A stretch of 54,480 nt of DNA, from contig NZ_JBHUOR010000135.1 of assembly GCF_042686175.1 (NCBI RefSeq), positions 1 through 54,480 of the forward strand, given 5' to 3'. This document shows positions 16,797 through 24,135 of the stretch, piece after piece. The position numbers and the translations under genes are program-made. Origin of the DNA: Kurthia populi (lineage in GTDB: Bacteria; Bacillota; Bacilli; Bacillales_A; Planococcaceae). Within the stretch, counting starts at the first letter, position 1. Every line of letters starts with the position of its first letter. The notes under the pieces are model-generated. The model was not told where the DNA came from. It did no database searches and saw only the letters and a program-made list of their open reading frames with translations.

Positions 16797-17213
16797 AAAC
16801 TTCACATCCTGGAGCCCGTGCCCATCGAGTAAATGTTTAAAACCTTGCTCACAATAGCCAAATTTTCGCCATGTACAATGCCCACAAAGTGTTTGAATGC
16901 TATTAGGCTTTGCATAAATTTTTAAGCGTTGCTCAATCGTCGCCCAGGACACAATTTGCCCAACTTGTAGACCGAGGAAATCTAAAATAGCCGCATCTTG
17001 CGCATAAATTCTTTTTTCATGACAATGATTTTCCTGATAACATGGGAATTTTGCACAGAGCATATCAGGGCCACTAATCAGTTGAACTAATTTTTGGGGT
17101 TGTTGCTGTAATTTATTATGAACAGCTGTCATATTATCCGCGTATTCCTTAGAATACCCAACTCCTTGATAGCCGACCATACAAAAAATATGGTGTCCGC
17201 GTAATTGATACAT
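16788..17213 (-). CDS. DUF1284 cysteine-rich protein
   Basis: The 141-residue protein begins LRGHHIFCMVGYQGVGYS, the hallmark of DUF1284, and carries seven cysteines, including PCYQENHCHEKR and LCGHC near the C-terminus. DUF1284 proteins are predicted iron-sulfur or metal binders of unknown function. AGAGGTG lies before the ATG and falls on one arm of a long inverted repeat (17223-17271). Its 3' end overlaps the convergent membrane-protein gene by 9 nt. Confidence 0.85.
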   Translation of the reverse strand: MYQLRGHHIFCMVGYQGVGYSKEYADNMTAVHNKLQQQPQKLVQLISGPDMLCAKFPCYQENHCHEKRIYAQDAAILDFLGLQVGQIVSWATIEQRLKIYAKPNSIQTLCGHCTWRKFGYCEQGFKHLLDGHGLQDVKFSP

Positions 17214-17222
17214 TTTTTTGCA

Positions 17223-17271
17223 CCTCTATTTGAGTTAACTTTATTTTAATTAATGTTAACTCAAATGGAGG
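17223..17271. repeat. 17-bp inverted repeat, BirA-like operator
   Basis: CCTCTATTTGAGTTAAC (17223-17239) is repeated inverted at 17255-17271 with one mismatch and a 15-nt spacer. Its inner part, GTTAAC-N15-GTTAAC, has the form of Gram-positive biotin repressor (BirA) operators. It also overlaps the ribosome binding site of the DUF1284 gene, so an RNA hairpin could hide that site. Neither role is proven. Confidence 0.6.
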
Positions 17272-17296
17272 TTGAAGGCAATGCTTATTGTTTTAA

Positions 17297-17325
17297 TTGT
17301 CAAACAATTTAAAAAATGATATGCT
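17297..17325 (+). promoter_or_regulatory. Promoter of the methionine T-box leader
   Basis: TTGTCA (17297-17302), exactly 17 nt, then TATGCT (17320-17325). The transcript would start near 17332, at the beginning of the T-box leader. Confidence 0.7.
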
Positions 17326-17331
17326 CATACG

Positions 17332-17603
17332 TGTAAAATATTCAGGCGAAGAAAAGGAAGAGTAATTCTTGTCGCATAGTAAAGAGAGCTTCTGCTGGTG
17401 GAAATGAAGCGTATGACGGAGAATGAATATGACCTTGGAGCCCTGCACCGAAATGAAAGTAGGCTGCAGCGAGAAGCCACTCGTTACAACAGGAGCAGTA
17501 TGAACACGTACTGATAGAGACTAGCTGCAGATGCAACTAGTAAATTTAGGTGGTACCACGATACGATTCGTCCTAATCGATTTTTCGATTAGGGCGTTTT
17601 TTT
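17332..17603 (+). ncRNA. T-box leader, methionine specifier
   Basis: The elements appear in T-box order. AGTA is near 17361, AGAGAG at 17383-17388, a TGGTGGAAAT-type distal loop follows, a specifier region reads AATATGACCTTGGAG with ATG at 17429-17431, and the T-box core AGGTGGTACCACG is at 17548-17560. The terminator (12-bp stem, 17569-17580 with 17585-17596) is followed by 7 T. The leader should sense uncharged tRNA-Met. All motifs look intact although the gene it controls is not. Confidence 0.9.
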
Positions 17604-17619
17604 ATTAGGAGGAGATATT

Positions 17620-17748
17620 ATGAGTATTTTTATTGGTGGCGCATGGTCATATGCGAATGGCTCACTACATTTTTCTTATACATTTGCTGAATATCTTCAA
17701 CAATATAGGCAAGTAAAAATCCTGCTGGGTCTTGGAATTGACGTTTAA
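17620..17748 (+). pseudogene. metS: metS relic: first 17 codons of methionyl-tRNA synthetase
   Basis: After AGGAGGAG the frame reads MSIFIGGAW then YANGSLH, the highly conserved N-terminus of methionyl-tRNA synthetase, with P changed to S in GAWPYANG. Immediately after LH, in the middle of the HIGH-type signature, the sequence changes into the antisense of a VOC-family gene, and the frame ends after 42 codons. Catalysis is impossible. A functional metS must exist elsewhere in the genome (inference). Confidence 0.8.
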
Positions 17749-17926
17749 GTAAGCTTTCATGGTCTTTCTGTACAAAATCAATGGCCATTTGCTGCATGTC
17801 AGCGCGCGCAAGTGAACGATACCAATCTCCAACGCTTGTCTCCACTTCATAGCCTAAAACCTCACAAAAAAATGCGGCAGATTGGGTCACATTTGATGCG
17901 TTAATTGCTAAACCGAATCTCGGCAT
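17630..17926 (-). CDS. VOC/glyoxalase-fold protein, C-terminally truncated
   Basis: The ATG at 17926 has AAGGAGG 7 nt upstream. The 98-residue protein starts like glyoxalase/bleomycin-resistance (VOC) proteins (FGLAINASNVTQSAAFFCEVLGYEVE) and continues to DPAGFLLAYIVEDIQQMYKK. The final 13 residues (NVVSHSHMTMRHQ) are encoded by the antisense of the metS relic. Intact single-module VOC proteins run about 115-130 residues, so the last strand and its metal or dimer contacts are lost. It is probably non-functional. Confidence 0.75.
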   Translation of the reverse strand: MPRFGLAINASNVTQSAAFFCEVLGYEVETSVGDWYRSLARADMQQMAIDFVQKDHESLLKRQFQDPAGFLLAYIVEDIQQMYKKNVVSHSHMTMRHQ

Positions 17927-18049
17927 TCCGCTCCCTCCTTTTTTATTGTATACCCGTTTTAACAACGGATAATTTTCCATAAAAAGGATTTGGTTTATGC
18001 AACCATATGCCTGAGCACTCCCACTTTTACACTATTTTACAGAAATAAA

Positions 18050-18075
18050 GATTTCTTTTTACACTTAATGGGTAG
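18050..18075 (+). promoter_or_regulatory. Candidate SigB-type promoter before sigB
   Basis: GATTTC, 14 nt, GGGTAG (18070-18075) resembles the SigB consensus GTTTAA-N13-15-GGGWAW at the -10 but only partly at the -35. It would make sigB self-activating. Confidence 0.35.
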
Positions 18076-18155
18076 AAAAGTGAGAGAAGGTCCTTATTGT
18101 AGTATGTTGTTTTTTGTGTGAATGCTTCATACCAATGAAAAGTAGGTGTATATCG

Positions 18156-18911
18156 ATGACAACAAAGTATGCATCAAAAGAGCAAGTACATCAGTGGATT
18201 CAGCAGTATCAGCAAAATCGTGACGAGGATGCGCAAACGCAGTTAGTACTTAATTACAAATCATTAATTTATTCCATCACAAATCGATATGTGAAAAACT
18301 ATGCGCAACAAGAAGATTTATTTCAGGTAGGGGTTATTGGCTTATTAAAAGCGATACGTCGCTTTGATGTATCCATTCAACGTAGCTTTGAAGCATTTGC
18401 AATCCCGACGATTTTAGGTGAAATCAAGCGGTATATTCGGGATACGACATGGGATGTGCACGTACCACGTAGGGTAAAAGAATTAGGACCTAAAATTAAA
18501 CGTAAGGTAGCAGAGTTAACGACTACTTTACAGCGTTCCCCATCGATTTTAGAAATTGCACAAGCTTTAGATACAAGTTTAGAAGAAGTGCTTGAAACGA
18601 TGGAAATGATGACAAGCTACAATACGTTATCATTAGATGTACCTATGGATGTGGACAGTGAGGATAGGGATCGAACTTTTTTTGATGTAGTAGGATCGGT
18701 GGATGAAAACTTTGATTATTTGGAGAAAATGATGGCTGTTCAAGCAAGCATTCAAGTACTAGATCACCGGGAACGGGATGTTATTGAGCTAACATTTATG
18801 GCAAATATGACACAAATTGAAATTGGTAAGCAGCTAGGTATTTCACAAATGCATGTATCACGAATTAAGCGAACGGCACTTGATAAATTAAAAACAGCTG
18901 TAATGAGCTAG
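18156..18911 (+). CDS. sigB: General stress sigma factor SigB
   Basis: The ATG at 18156 gives a 251-residue protein of the SigB/SigF/SigG type. Region 2 includes EDLFQVGVIGLLKAIRRFD and FEAFAIPTILGEIKRYIRD, region 3 has VPRRVKELGPKIK, and region 4 ends EIGKQLGISQMHVSRIKRTALDKL. It reads closest to SigB (RSPSILEIAQALDTSLEEVLETMEM). Bacillus sigB normally follows rsbV and rsbW; here neither anti-sigma nor phosphatase genes are adjacent. Either control genes lie elsewhere or regulation differs. A SigB-type promoter may lie upstream. Confidence 0.88.
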   Translation: MTTKYASKEQVHQWIQQYQQNRDEDAQTQLVLNYKSLIYSITNRYVKNYAQQEDLFQVGVIGLLKAIRRFDVSIQRSFEAFAIPTILGEIKRYIRDTTWDVHVPRRVKELGPKIKRKVAELTTTLQRSPSILEIAQALDTSLEEVLETMEMMTSYNTLSLDVPMDVDSEDRDRTFFDVVGSVDENFDYLEKMMAVQASIQVLDHRERDVIELTFMANMTQIEIGKQLGISQMHVSRIKRTALDKLKTAVMS

Positions 18912-18921
18912 AGAAAACTTT

Positions 18922-18952
18922 AAGTATCTAATGAAAATTAGATACTTTTTTT
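18922..18952 (+). terminator. Rho-independent terminator
   Basis: An 11-bp stem AAGTATCTAAT/ATTAGATACTT with a GAAA loop and T tail follows sigB. Confidence 0.9.
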
Positions 18953-19055
18953 ATGAAAAAATACATATACCCCTATATATATAAGAAGATATCAATGTAT
19001 ATAATGTTTTAAAAGTCTTTATTTACAGTGTTTCAAAGAAAATAAATAATATTCG

Positions 19056-19084
19056 TTGACATATACCTAATAGGGTATTAATAT
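19056..19084 (+). promoter_or_regulatory. yrk operon promoter with embedded operator
   Basis: TTGACA (19056-19061), 17 nt, TAATAT (19079-19084). The spacer holds the palindrome ATACCTAATAGGGTAT (19063-19078), so a bound repressor would block RNA polymerase directly. GC-tract palindromes of this kind fit CsoR/CstR-family repressors that sense persulfide. Confidence 0.8.
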
Positions 19085-19165
19085 AGAGCTTGTAAGATAT
19101 CACAAAATAAAAATGAAAAAACAAATAAATTGCTGTATCACAGCTCTTTATTTTTCAATAAAAAA

Positions 19166-19181
19166 ATACCTATATGGGTAA
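19166..19181 (+). promoter_or_regulatory. Second CstR-like operator, before yrkE
   Basis: ATACC-TATAT-GGGTA repeats the pattern of the promoter operator about 100 bp downstream in the leader, ending 15 bp before the yrkE start. Two sites could allow cooperative or looped repression. Confidence 0.55.
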
Positions 19182-19196
19182 TTAATGGAGGACTTA

Positions 19197-19673
19197 ATGG
19201 AAAAGAAACGCACGACAATCGTATTATTTAGTGGAGACTATGATAAGGCAATGGCTGCCTATATTATTGCAAATGGGGCAGCAGCGTACGACCATGAGGT
19301 AACGATTTTTCATACGTTCTGGGGTATTAATGCCCTGCGCAAACAACAGCCAGTAGCGGTGAAAAAAGGATTTCTTGAAAAAATGTTTGCTAAAATGATG
19401 CCGCGCGGAGCAGAGCAGCTTGGTTTATCAAAAATGCAAATGTTAGGCATGGGTCCAAAAATGATTAAACATGTAATGAAAAAGCATAATGCACTAACGC
19501 TAACTCAACTTGTTGAAATGGCGCAGGAGCAAGATATTAAATTAGTAACATGTACGATGACAATGGATTTATTAGGGCTTCAAAAAGAGGAGCTATTAGA
19601 TGATATTACGTATGCAGGTGTTGCAGCGTATTTAGCGGATGCTGAACAAGGCAACGTCAACTTATTTATTTAA
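19197..19673 (+). CDS. yrkE: DsrE/DsrF-like sulfur-carrier protein (YrkE-like)
   Basis: The ATG at 19197 has GGAGG 5 nt upstream. The 158-residue protein opens with TTIVLFSGDYDKAMAAYIIANGAAA, the DsrE/DsrF fold start, and contains a membrane-proximal-looking KMFAKMMPRG segment. A cysteine at LVTCTMTMDLLG is the likely sulfur-accepting residue. It is followed by TusA-rhodanese, MBL-rhodanese and TusA genes, the order of yrkE-yrkF-yrkH-yrkI in Bacillus subtilis. It should relay persulfide sulfur in the cytosol. Confidence 0.87.
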   Translation: MEKKRTTIVLFSGDYDKAMAAYIIANGAAAYDHEVTIFHTFWGINALRKQQPVAVKKGFLEKMFAKMMPRGAEQLGLSKMQMLGMGPKMIKHVMKKHNALTLTQLVEMAQEQDIKLVTCTMTMDLLGLQKEELLDDITYAGVAAYLADAEQGNVNLFI

Positions 19674-19690
19674 CTTGGAGGAAACAAATT

Positions 19691-20254
19691 ATGACAATTC
19701 ATGCAGATGTAAAATTAGATGCAAAGGGTTTAGCTTGCCCAATGCCAATCGTAAAAACGAAAAAAACAATTGAAAAAGAAGTACAAGAAGGACAGGTAGT
19801 AGAAATTCAAGCAACGGATCAAGGCTCAAAAGCAGATTTAGTGGCATGGGCAAAATCAACAGGCCATCAATATATCGGCCTAATTGAAGAAGGCGACGTA
19901 TTATTCCACTATATTCGTAAATGCAACCCAGAAAAAGCAGATGCTACTGAGAAAACATTTACACAAACTGCTTCAAATGATGATTTAGCTAATGTAACAG
20001 GCACTATTTTAGACGTTCGCGAAGCAGCTGAATATGCATTTGGTCATATTCCAGGGGCGCTATCAATGCCACTAGGTGAGTTAGAGGAACGTATGAATGA
20101 ATTAAATAAAAATGAAGCAATCTACGTTATTTGTCGTACAGGTACACGTTCAGATTTAGCCGCACAAACACTTGCAGCAAATGGCTTTACAAATGTATAT
20201 AATGTTTTACCAGGCATGAGTGAATGGCAGGGTGAAACCGCGCAAGAACTATAA
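19691..20254 (+). CDS. yrkF: TusA-rhodanese fusion sulfurtransferase (YrkF-like)
   Basis: The 187-residue, two-domain protein has an N-terminal TusA domain (about 1-80) with the carrier cysteine C16 in LACPMP. The C-terminal rhodanese (about 95-187) has catalytic C148 in the loop CRTGTRS. The two cysteines suggest internal transfer of sulfane sulfur between domains. Its ribosome binding site is TTGGAGG and it lies 17 nt after yrkE. It is a likely part of persulfide detoxification with the downstream dioxygenase. Confidence 0.92.
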   Translation: MTIHADVKLDAKGLACPMPIVKTKKTIEKEVQEGQVVEIQATDQGSKADLVAWAKSTGHQYIGLIEEGDVLFHYIRKCNPEKADATEKTFTQTASNDDLANVTGTILDVREAAEYAFGHIPGALSMPLGELEERMNELNKNEAIYVICRTGTRSDLAAQTLAANGFTNVYNVLPGMSEWQGETAQEL

Positions 20255-20272
20255 AATTTTTTCAAAAAAATA

Positions 20273-20288
20273 ATACCTATGGGGGTAA
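20273..20288 (+). promoter_or_regulatory. CstR-like operator over the yrkH start region
   Basis: ATACC-TATGG-GGGTA overlaps the ribosome binding site of yrkH. It matches the ATACC-N5-RGGTAW pattern and may act as an internal block or an independent control point. Confidence 0.5.
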
Positions 20289-20292
20289 AAAG

Positions 20293-21420
20293 ATGACAGT
20301 ATCAACATGGACAGCACAACAAGTAGCACAAAAAGTAATTAATAATGATGAATTATTTATTTTAGACGTTCGAAATGCAGATGCGTTTGCGGACTGGAAA
20401 ATTGAAGGTCACAAATTTGAGTATTTAAATATTCCATACTTTGAATTATTAGATGGTGTAGAAGAAATTTTACCGAAATTGCCAGCGGATAAAGACATTT
20501 TAGTTGTCTGCGCAAAAGAAGGTTCTTCTATCATGGTAGCAGAAATGTTAGCAGAAGAAGGCCTTGATGTAGCGTATTTACAAGGTGGCATGAAATCTTG
20601 GTCAATGTATTTAGAGCCAATTAAAGTAGCTGATTTAACAGACGGTGGCGAATTGTATCAATTTGTACGTTTAGGTAAAGGTTGCTTATCGTATATGGTT
20701 ATCTCAGGTGGCGAGGCAGCAATCATTGATGCAGTGCGTTTTACAGAAGTGTTTACAAACTTCGCAGCTGAAAAAGGCGCAACAATTAAACATGTATTTG
20801 ATACACATTTACATGCTGACCATATTTCAGGTGGTCGTCATATTGCAGCACAAACTGGTGCAACTTACTATTTACCAGAAAAAGATGCGGAAGAAGTTGT
20901 ATTCGACTATACAGCATTAGAAGATGGTCTAACAGTAAAAATTGGTGCATCTCAAATCGAAGTTGGCGCGCTATACTCTCCGGGGCATACAATTGGTTCA
21001 ACATCGTTTGTTATCGATCATCGCTTCTTATTAACAGGTGATATTTTATTCATCGATTCAATTGGCCGTCCTGATTTAGCTGGTCTCGCAGAGGACTGGG
21101 TAGCTGATTTACGCGAAACATTATATAGTCGTTACCGTGCATTAGCGGAAGATTTAATCGTTTTACCGGCACACTTTATGATTATTGATGAATTGAATGA
21201 AGATGGTACAGTAGCACGTCGTTTAGGCGATTTATTTGCACAAAATCATGGTTTAAATGTTTCGGATGCAGACGAATTCCGTCATTTAGTAACAGATAAC
21301 TTACCACCACAACCAAACGCATACCAAGAAATTCGTCATGTAAATATGGGGAAAGTAACACCAAATAACGACGAGCAAACGGAAATGGAAATCGGTCCAA
21401 ACCGTTGTGCTGTACGCTAA
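20293..21420 (+). CDS. yrkH: Rhodanese-MBL persulfide dioxygenase-like protein (YrkH-like)
   Basis: The 375-residue protein has an N-terminal rhodanese domain (about 1-115, cysteine 73 in VVCAKEGSS). A metallo-beta-lactamase domain of the ETHE1/persulfide dioxygenase type follows, with HLHADH at 172-177, the SPGHTIGS and LLTGDILF metal segments, and LPAH. Such proteins oxidise glutathione or bacillithiol persulfide to sulfite or pass sulfur on. The domain order is the reverse of staphylococcal CstB, where the dioxygenase comes first. A tail of about 60 residues ends GPNRCAVR. Confidence 0.9.
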   Translation: MTVSTWTAQQVAQKVINNDELFILDVRNADAFADWKIEGHKFEYLNIPYFELLDGVEEILPKLPADKDILVVCAKEGSSIMVAEMLAEEGLDVAYLQGGMKSWSMYLEPIKVADLTDGGELYQFVRLGKGCLSYMVISGGEAAIIDAVRFTEVFTNFAAEKGATIKHVFDTHLHADHISGGRHIAAQTGATYYLPEKDAEEVVFDYTALEDGLTVKIGASQIEVGALYSPGHTIGSTSFVIDHRFLLTGDILFIDSIGRPDLAGLAEDWVADLRETLYSRYRALAEDLIVLPAHFMIIDELNEDGTVARRLGDLFAQNHGLNVSDADEFRHLVTDNLPPQPNAYQEIRHVNMGKVTPNNDEQTEMEIGPNRCAVR

Positions 21421-21528
21421 AATTCGCAGTTTGCTGGAGCATATTATTGTCACACACTGCGTGAGAGCTGTCCCAAACGGCTGATTCTATAAATCACTTA
21501 CACAAAAACAGGAAAAGAGGAATTACAC

Positions 21529-21756
21529 ATGAATATTACAAAATCATTAGACGCAAAAGGCCTAGCATGCCCAATGCCAATCGTTAAAACAAAAAAAGCA
21601 ATGGATACACTAGCAGCAGGTGACGTATTAGAAGTTTTCGTTACAGATAAAGGCGCACTAAATGACTTCGCAGCATGGGCACAAGCAGGTGGTCATAACA
21701 TCTTGGAGCAAAAAGAAGATGGCGATGTGATTACGTTTTACATTGAAAAAGCATAA
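21529..21756 (+). CDS. yrkI: TusA-family sulfur carrier (YrkI-like)
   Basis: This 75-residue, single-domain TusA protein has C14 in LACPMPIVKTKKA and the usual beta-alpha-beta pattern ending VITFYIEK. Its N-terminus is nearly identical to the TusA half of YrkF, suggesting duplication. GAGGAATT precedes the ATG. It lies 108 nt after yrkH and before a strong terminator, so it closes the operon. Confidence 0.92.
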   Translation: MNITKSLDAKGLACPMPIVKTKKAMDTLAAGDVLEVFVTDKGALNDFAAWAQAGGHNILEQKEDGDVITFYIEKA

Positions 21757-21793
21757 AAAATGAACTAGGATAAAATACTCTAAAAATGAATAG

Positions 21794-21832
21794 AAAAAAG
21801 AAGGAATCGATAAGACGATTCCTTCTTTTTTT
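21794..21832. terminator. Bidirectional Rho-independent terminator
   Basis: A 10-bp GAAGGAATCG stem flanked by A-runs and T-runs sits between yrkI and the convergent GDPD gene. Confidence 0.9.
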
Positions 21833-21881
21833 ATGAAATAATGCTCATTCAGAAAACCTATCTCCTATACTCATCCGATTC

Positions 21882-22688
21882 TTACGGAATAATAACATCC
21901 GTTTCGATTAAACGAGGATGCAATTTTTGAGCTTTTTCATATTGTGCTTCTGTATTGACGCCATAGACATGCAATTTGAGTTTAGCACGTTTAATCTTTT
22001 CTGCAGTTTCCGCGTTTATGTTATTAATAGAAACTGAGTAGAGTGCTTGATTATATTTTTTCAATGCGATAAGATCTGTATCAACATTTTTAAGTGCGTT
22101 CCCAAGGGAAGTTACGGGTGCTTCAGGGTACCATTTATTAAATTGTTCACGAATTTCTGTATTACTTAGAACAAAGAACGAATGGTTATATACATTTTCT
22201 TGTTGTGCTAGTTGAATCACATCATCTACAAAATCTTTATCATCCCAATTCCCCTTAGAACCATCAAAATTGATACCAACATCATAACGGTCCGCTTCTT
22301 CAAGCGCTTCTTGTAATGTAGGTACTTTATAAGAGGTTAAATGACCTGTATCATCTTCAATCTTTAATTTTTCAATTTCAGCAAGCGTCATATTACTTAC
22401 TTGTCCACTACCATTCGTTGTGCGATCAACCGTTTTATCATGCATTAAAATGTAATGATGATCTTTCGTTCGTTGAACATCAATTTCGACAAAACCATAG
22501 CGCAATTTACCAGCTGCTGCAATGGCTTCAACCGTATTTTCAGGAGCTATTATTTGTGCACCCCGATGTGCGCTAAGTTCAGTTTTATTACTTTGAAGCC
22601 ATTGAGAATGTTTGGCTGCGCTTGCCTCTCCTGTAAAGATAATAGTTGCTGCAACAGCAACCATAGTTCCTATAAGTGATTTTTTCAT
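21882..22688 (-). CDS. Secreted glycerophosphodiester phosphodiesterase
   Basis: The 268-residue protein has a cleavable signal peptide (cut likely after EASA, about residue 24). The GDPD barrel begins HRGAQIIAPENT and continues EIDVQRTKD, MHDKTVDRTTNGSG and VPTLQEAL. The catalytic His pair and Ca-binding Glu/Asp residues are visible. The usual LEIK segment is replaced by INFDGSKG. It should release glycerol-3-phosphate from glycerophosphodiesters outside the cell. It is monocistronic. Confidence 0.9.
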   Translation of the reverse strand: MKKSLIGTMVAVAATIIFTGEASAAKHSQWLQSNKTELSAHRGAQIIAPENTVEAIAAAGKLRYGFVEIDVQRTKDHHYILMHDKTVDRTTNGSGQVSNMTLAEIEKLKIEDDTGHLTSYKVPTLQEALEEADRYDVGINFDGSKGNWDDKDFVDDVIQLAQQENVYNHSFFVLSNTEIREQFNKWYPEAPVTSLGNALKNVDTDLIALKKYNQALYSVSINNINAETAEKIKRAKLKLHVYGVNTEAQYEKAQKLHPRLIETDVIIP

Positions 22689-22797
22689 GAGGTCACTCCC
22701 TTTAGTTTATCGTACAACCTTATAATAAGGGGAATATATTAAGGCAATATAAAGGGTATGCTAAAATGTTGTTAGAATAGAAAAAGGGGGCGATAAT

Positions 22798-24132
22798 ATG
22801 GCAGTAATCATTCGATTTGATTTTGATGAAAATCCAATGGCTTATTTTCATTTTGAGCATAATAATCGCGATGGTTCCTTTGATAAATATTGGTTCACAG
22901 AGGAGGGGGATGAACTTCCTTTTGTGAAACGGTTTATTGATGAACAACTCGAAACAGGGGAAGCATTATATGCGCTTTATTGGTATGACGGAGCGCCGGT
23001 CATGATGTCGCGCATTCAGAAGGTGCTGACAAAGAAAGAACTTGATGAAGTAAATGAGACGTTAACGGATAAAATTGAGCTTTCTCCAACATATGAGCAG
23101 CCGCTTATTTGGTTTGAGAAATCCTTTCGATTGGTACACCCGGCGATTGATGGGTTTTTAACAGCGCTTGATGTGCCAAAGATTGAATGGGATTTTTATG
23201 CCTTCGATGATATCGAATACGAGCAGTTTTTAGCATCAAATCATATTCAGTACTCTTTATTTGAGGCAGAATTAACGGTTGATGAAGAACAACTTAAGCA
23301 ACAGCTATTTTTCGATGAAGCTCAATTAGACATGATACAAGAGGCACTTTTATACAAGAAAAATATCATTTTACAGGGGCCTCCAGGTGTTGGGAAAACC
23401 TATTTAGCGAAGCAGTTAGCCTATTTAAACATGCCGTTTAAAGAACAGCATTTCATCCGAACGGTGCAGTTTCATCAGTCGTATAGCTATGATGACTTTG
23501 TGCAGGGCTATAAACCGACCGTTGACGGAGGCTTTGAGCTGAAAAATGGGGTGTTTTATACATTTTGTCAGACGGCACAGCAAGATCCATCGCATCCCTA
23601 TTATTTTATTATTGATGAAATGAACCGCGGGAATGTTAGTAAGATTTTTGGTGAGCTGATGACGCTGATGGAGGCAGATAAACGCGGACCGTCATTTGCG
23701 ATTCCACTAGCATATGATGAAACGCCGTTTTATATTCCAGAAAATGTATCAATTATTGGCATGATGAATACCGCAGACCGCTCACTCGCGGTTGTTGATT
23801 ATGCGCTGCGTCGTCGTTTTGCGTTTGTGACGTTGACACCGCAGTTTAATCAGAAATTTCGCCAGCATTTACTTGATGCAGAAGTACCGCTCGTATTAGC
23901 GAATTTTATTAATGAAAAAATGACGAAGCTCAATGCAATTATTGCAGAGGAACCAAATCTAGGACGTGGCTTTATGATAGGACATAGTTATTTTTCACAG
24001 CCACAGGCAGATGCGGTGAAGTGGTATAATCGCGTCATTCGCCTAGAGATTGCGCCGTTATTAGAAGAGTATTGGTTCGATGAGCCGGAGCTTGCGCGTA
24101 CGGAAATTGCGAAGTTACGCTATGAGGTTTAG
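22798..24132 (+). CDS. mcrB: McrB-type AAA+ GTPase of a type IV restriction system
   Basis: The 444-residue protein has Walker A GPPGVGKT at 194-201, Walker B YFIIDEMNR, and the McrB-specific MNTAD motif (323-327) followed by RSLAVVDYALRRRFAF. MNTAD marks GTP-using McrB proteins. The N-terminal about 165 residues form a distinct domain, probably the sensor of modified DNA; I do not recognise it as one of the classic McrB readers. McrB translocates DNA and activates the McrC nuclease encoded 3 nt downstream. Confidence 0.92.
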   Translation: MAVIIRFDFDENPMAYFHFEHNNRDGSFDKYWFTEEGDELPFVKRFIDEQLETGEALYALYWYDGAPVMMSRIQKVLTKKELDEVNETLTDKIELSPTYEQPLIWFEKSFRLVHPAIDGFLTALDVPKIEWDFYAFDDIEYEQFLASNHIQYSLFEAELTVDEEQLKQQLFFDEAQLDMIQEALLYKKNIILQGPPGVGKTYLAKQLAYLNMPFKEQHFIRTVQFHQSYSYDDFVQGYKPTVDGGFELKNGVFYTFCQTAQQDPSHPYYFIIDEMNRGNVSKIFGELMTLMEADKRGPSFAIPLAYDETPFYIPENVSIIGMMNTADRSLAVVDYALRRRFAFVTLTPQFNQKFRQHLLDAEVPLVLANFINEKMTKLNAIIAEEPNLGRGFMIGHSYFSQPQADAVKWYNRVIRLEIAPLLEEYWFDEPELARTEIAKLRYEV

Positions 24133-24135
24133 TGG

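Noticed and set aside
17281..17319. 12-codon mini-gene with GGAGG just after the inverted repeat
   Set aside because: It overlaps the T-box promoter and would be transcribed only from further upstream. No evidence for a leader-peptide role.
18967..18982. Additional CstR-like site ATACCCC before the yrk promoter
   Set aside because: Only one half matches; the other half is plain TA repeats.
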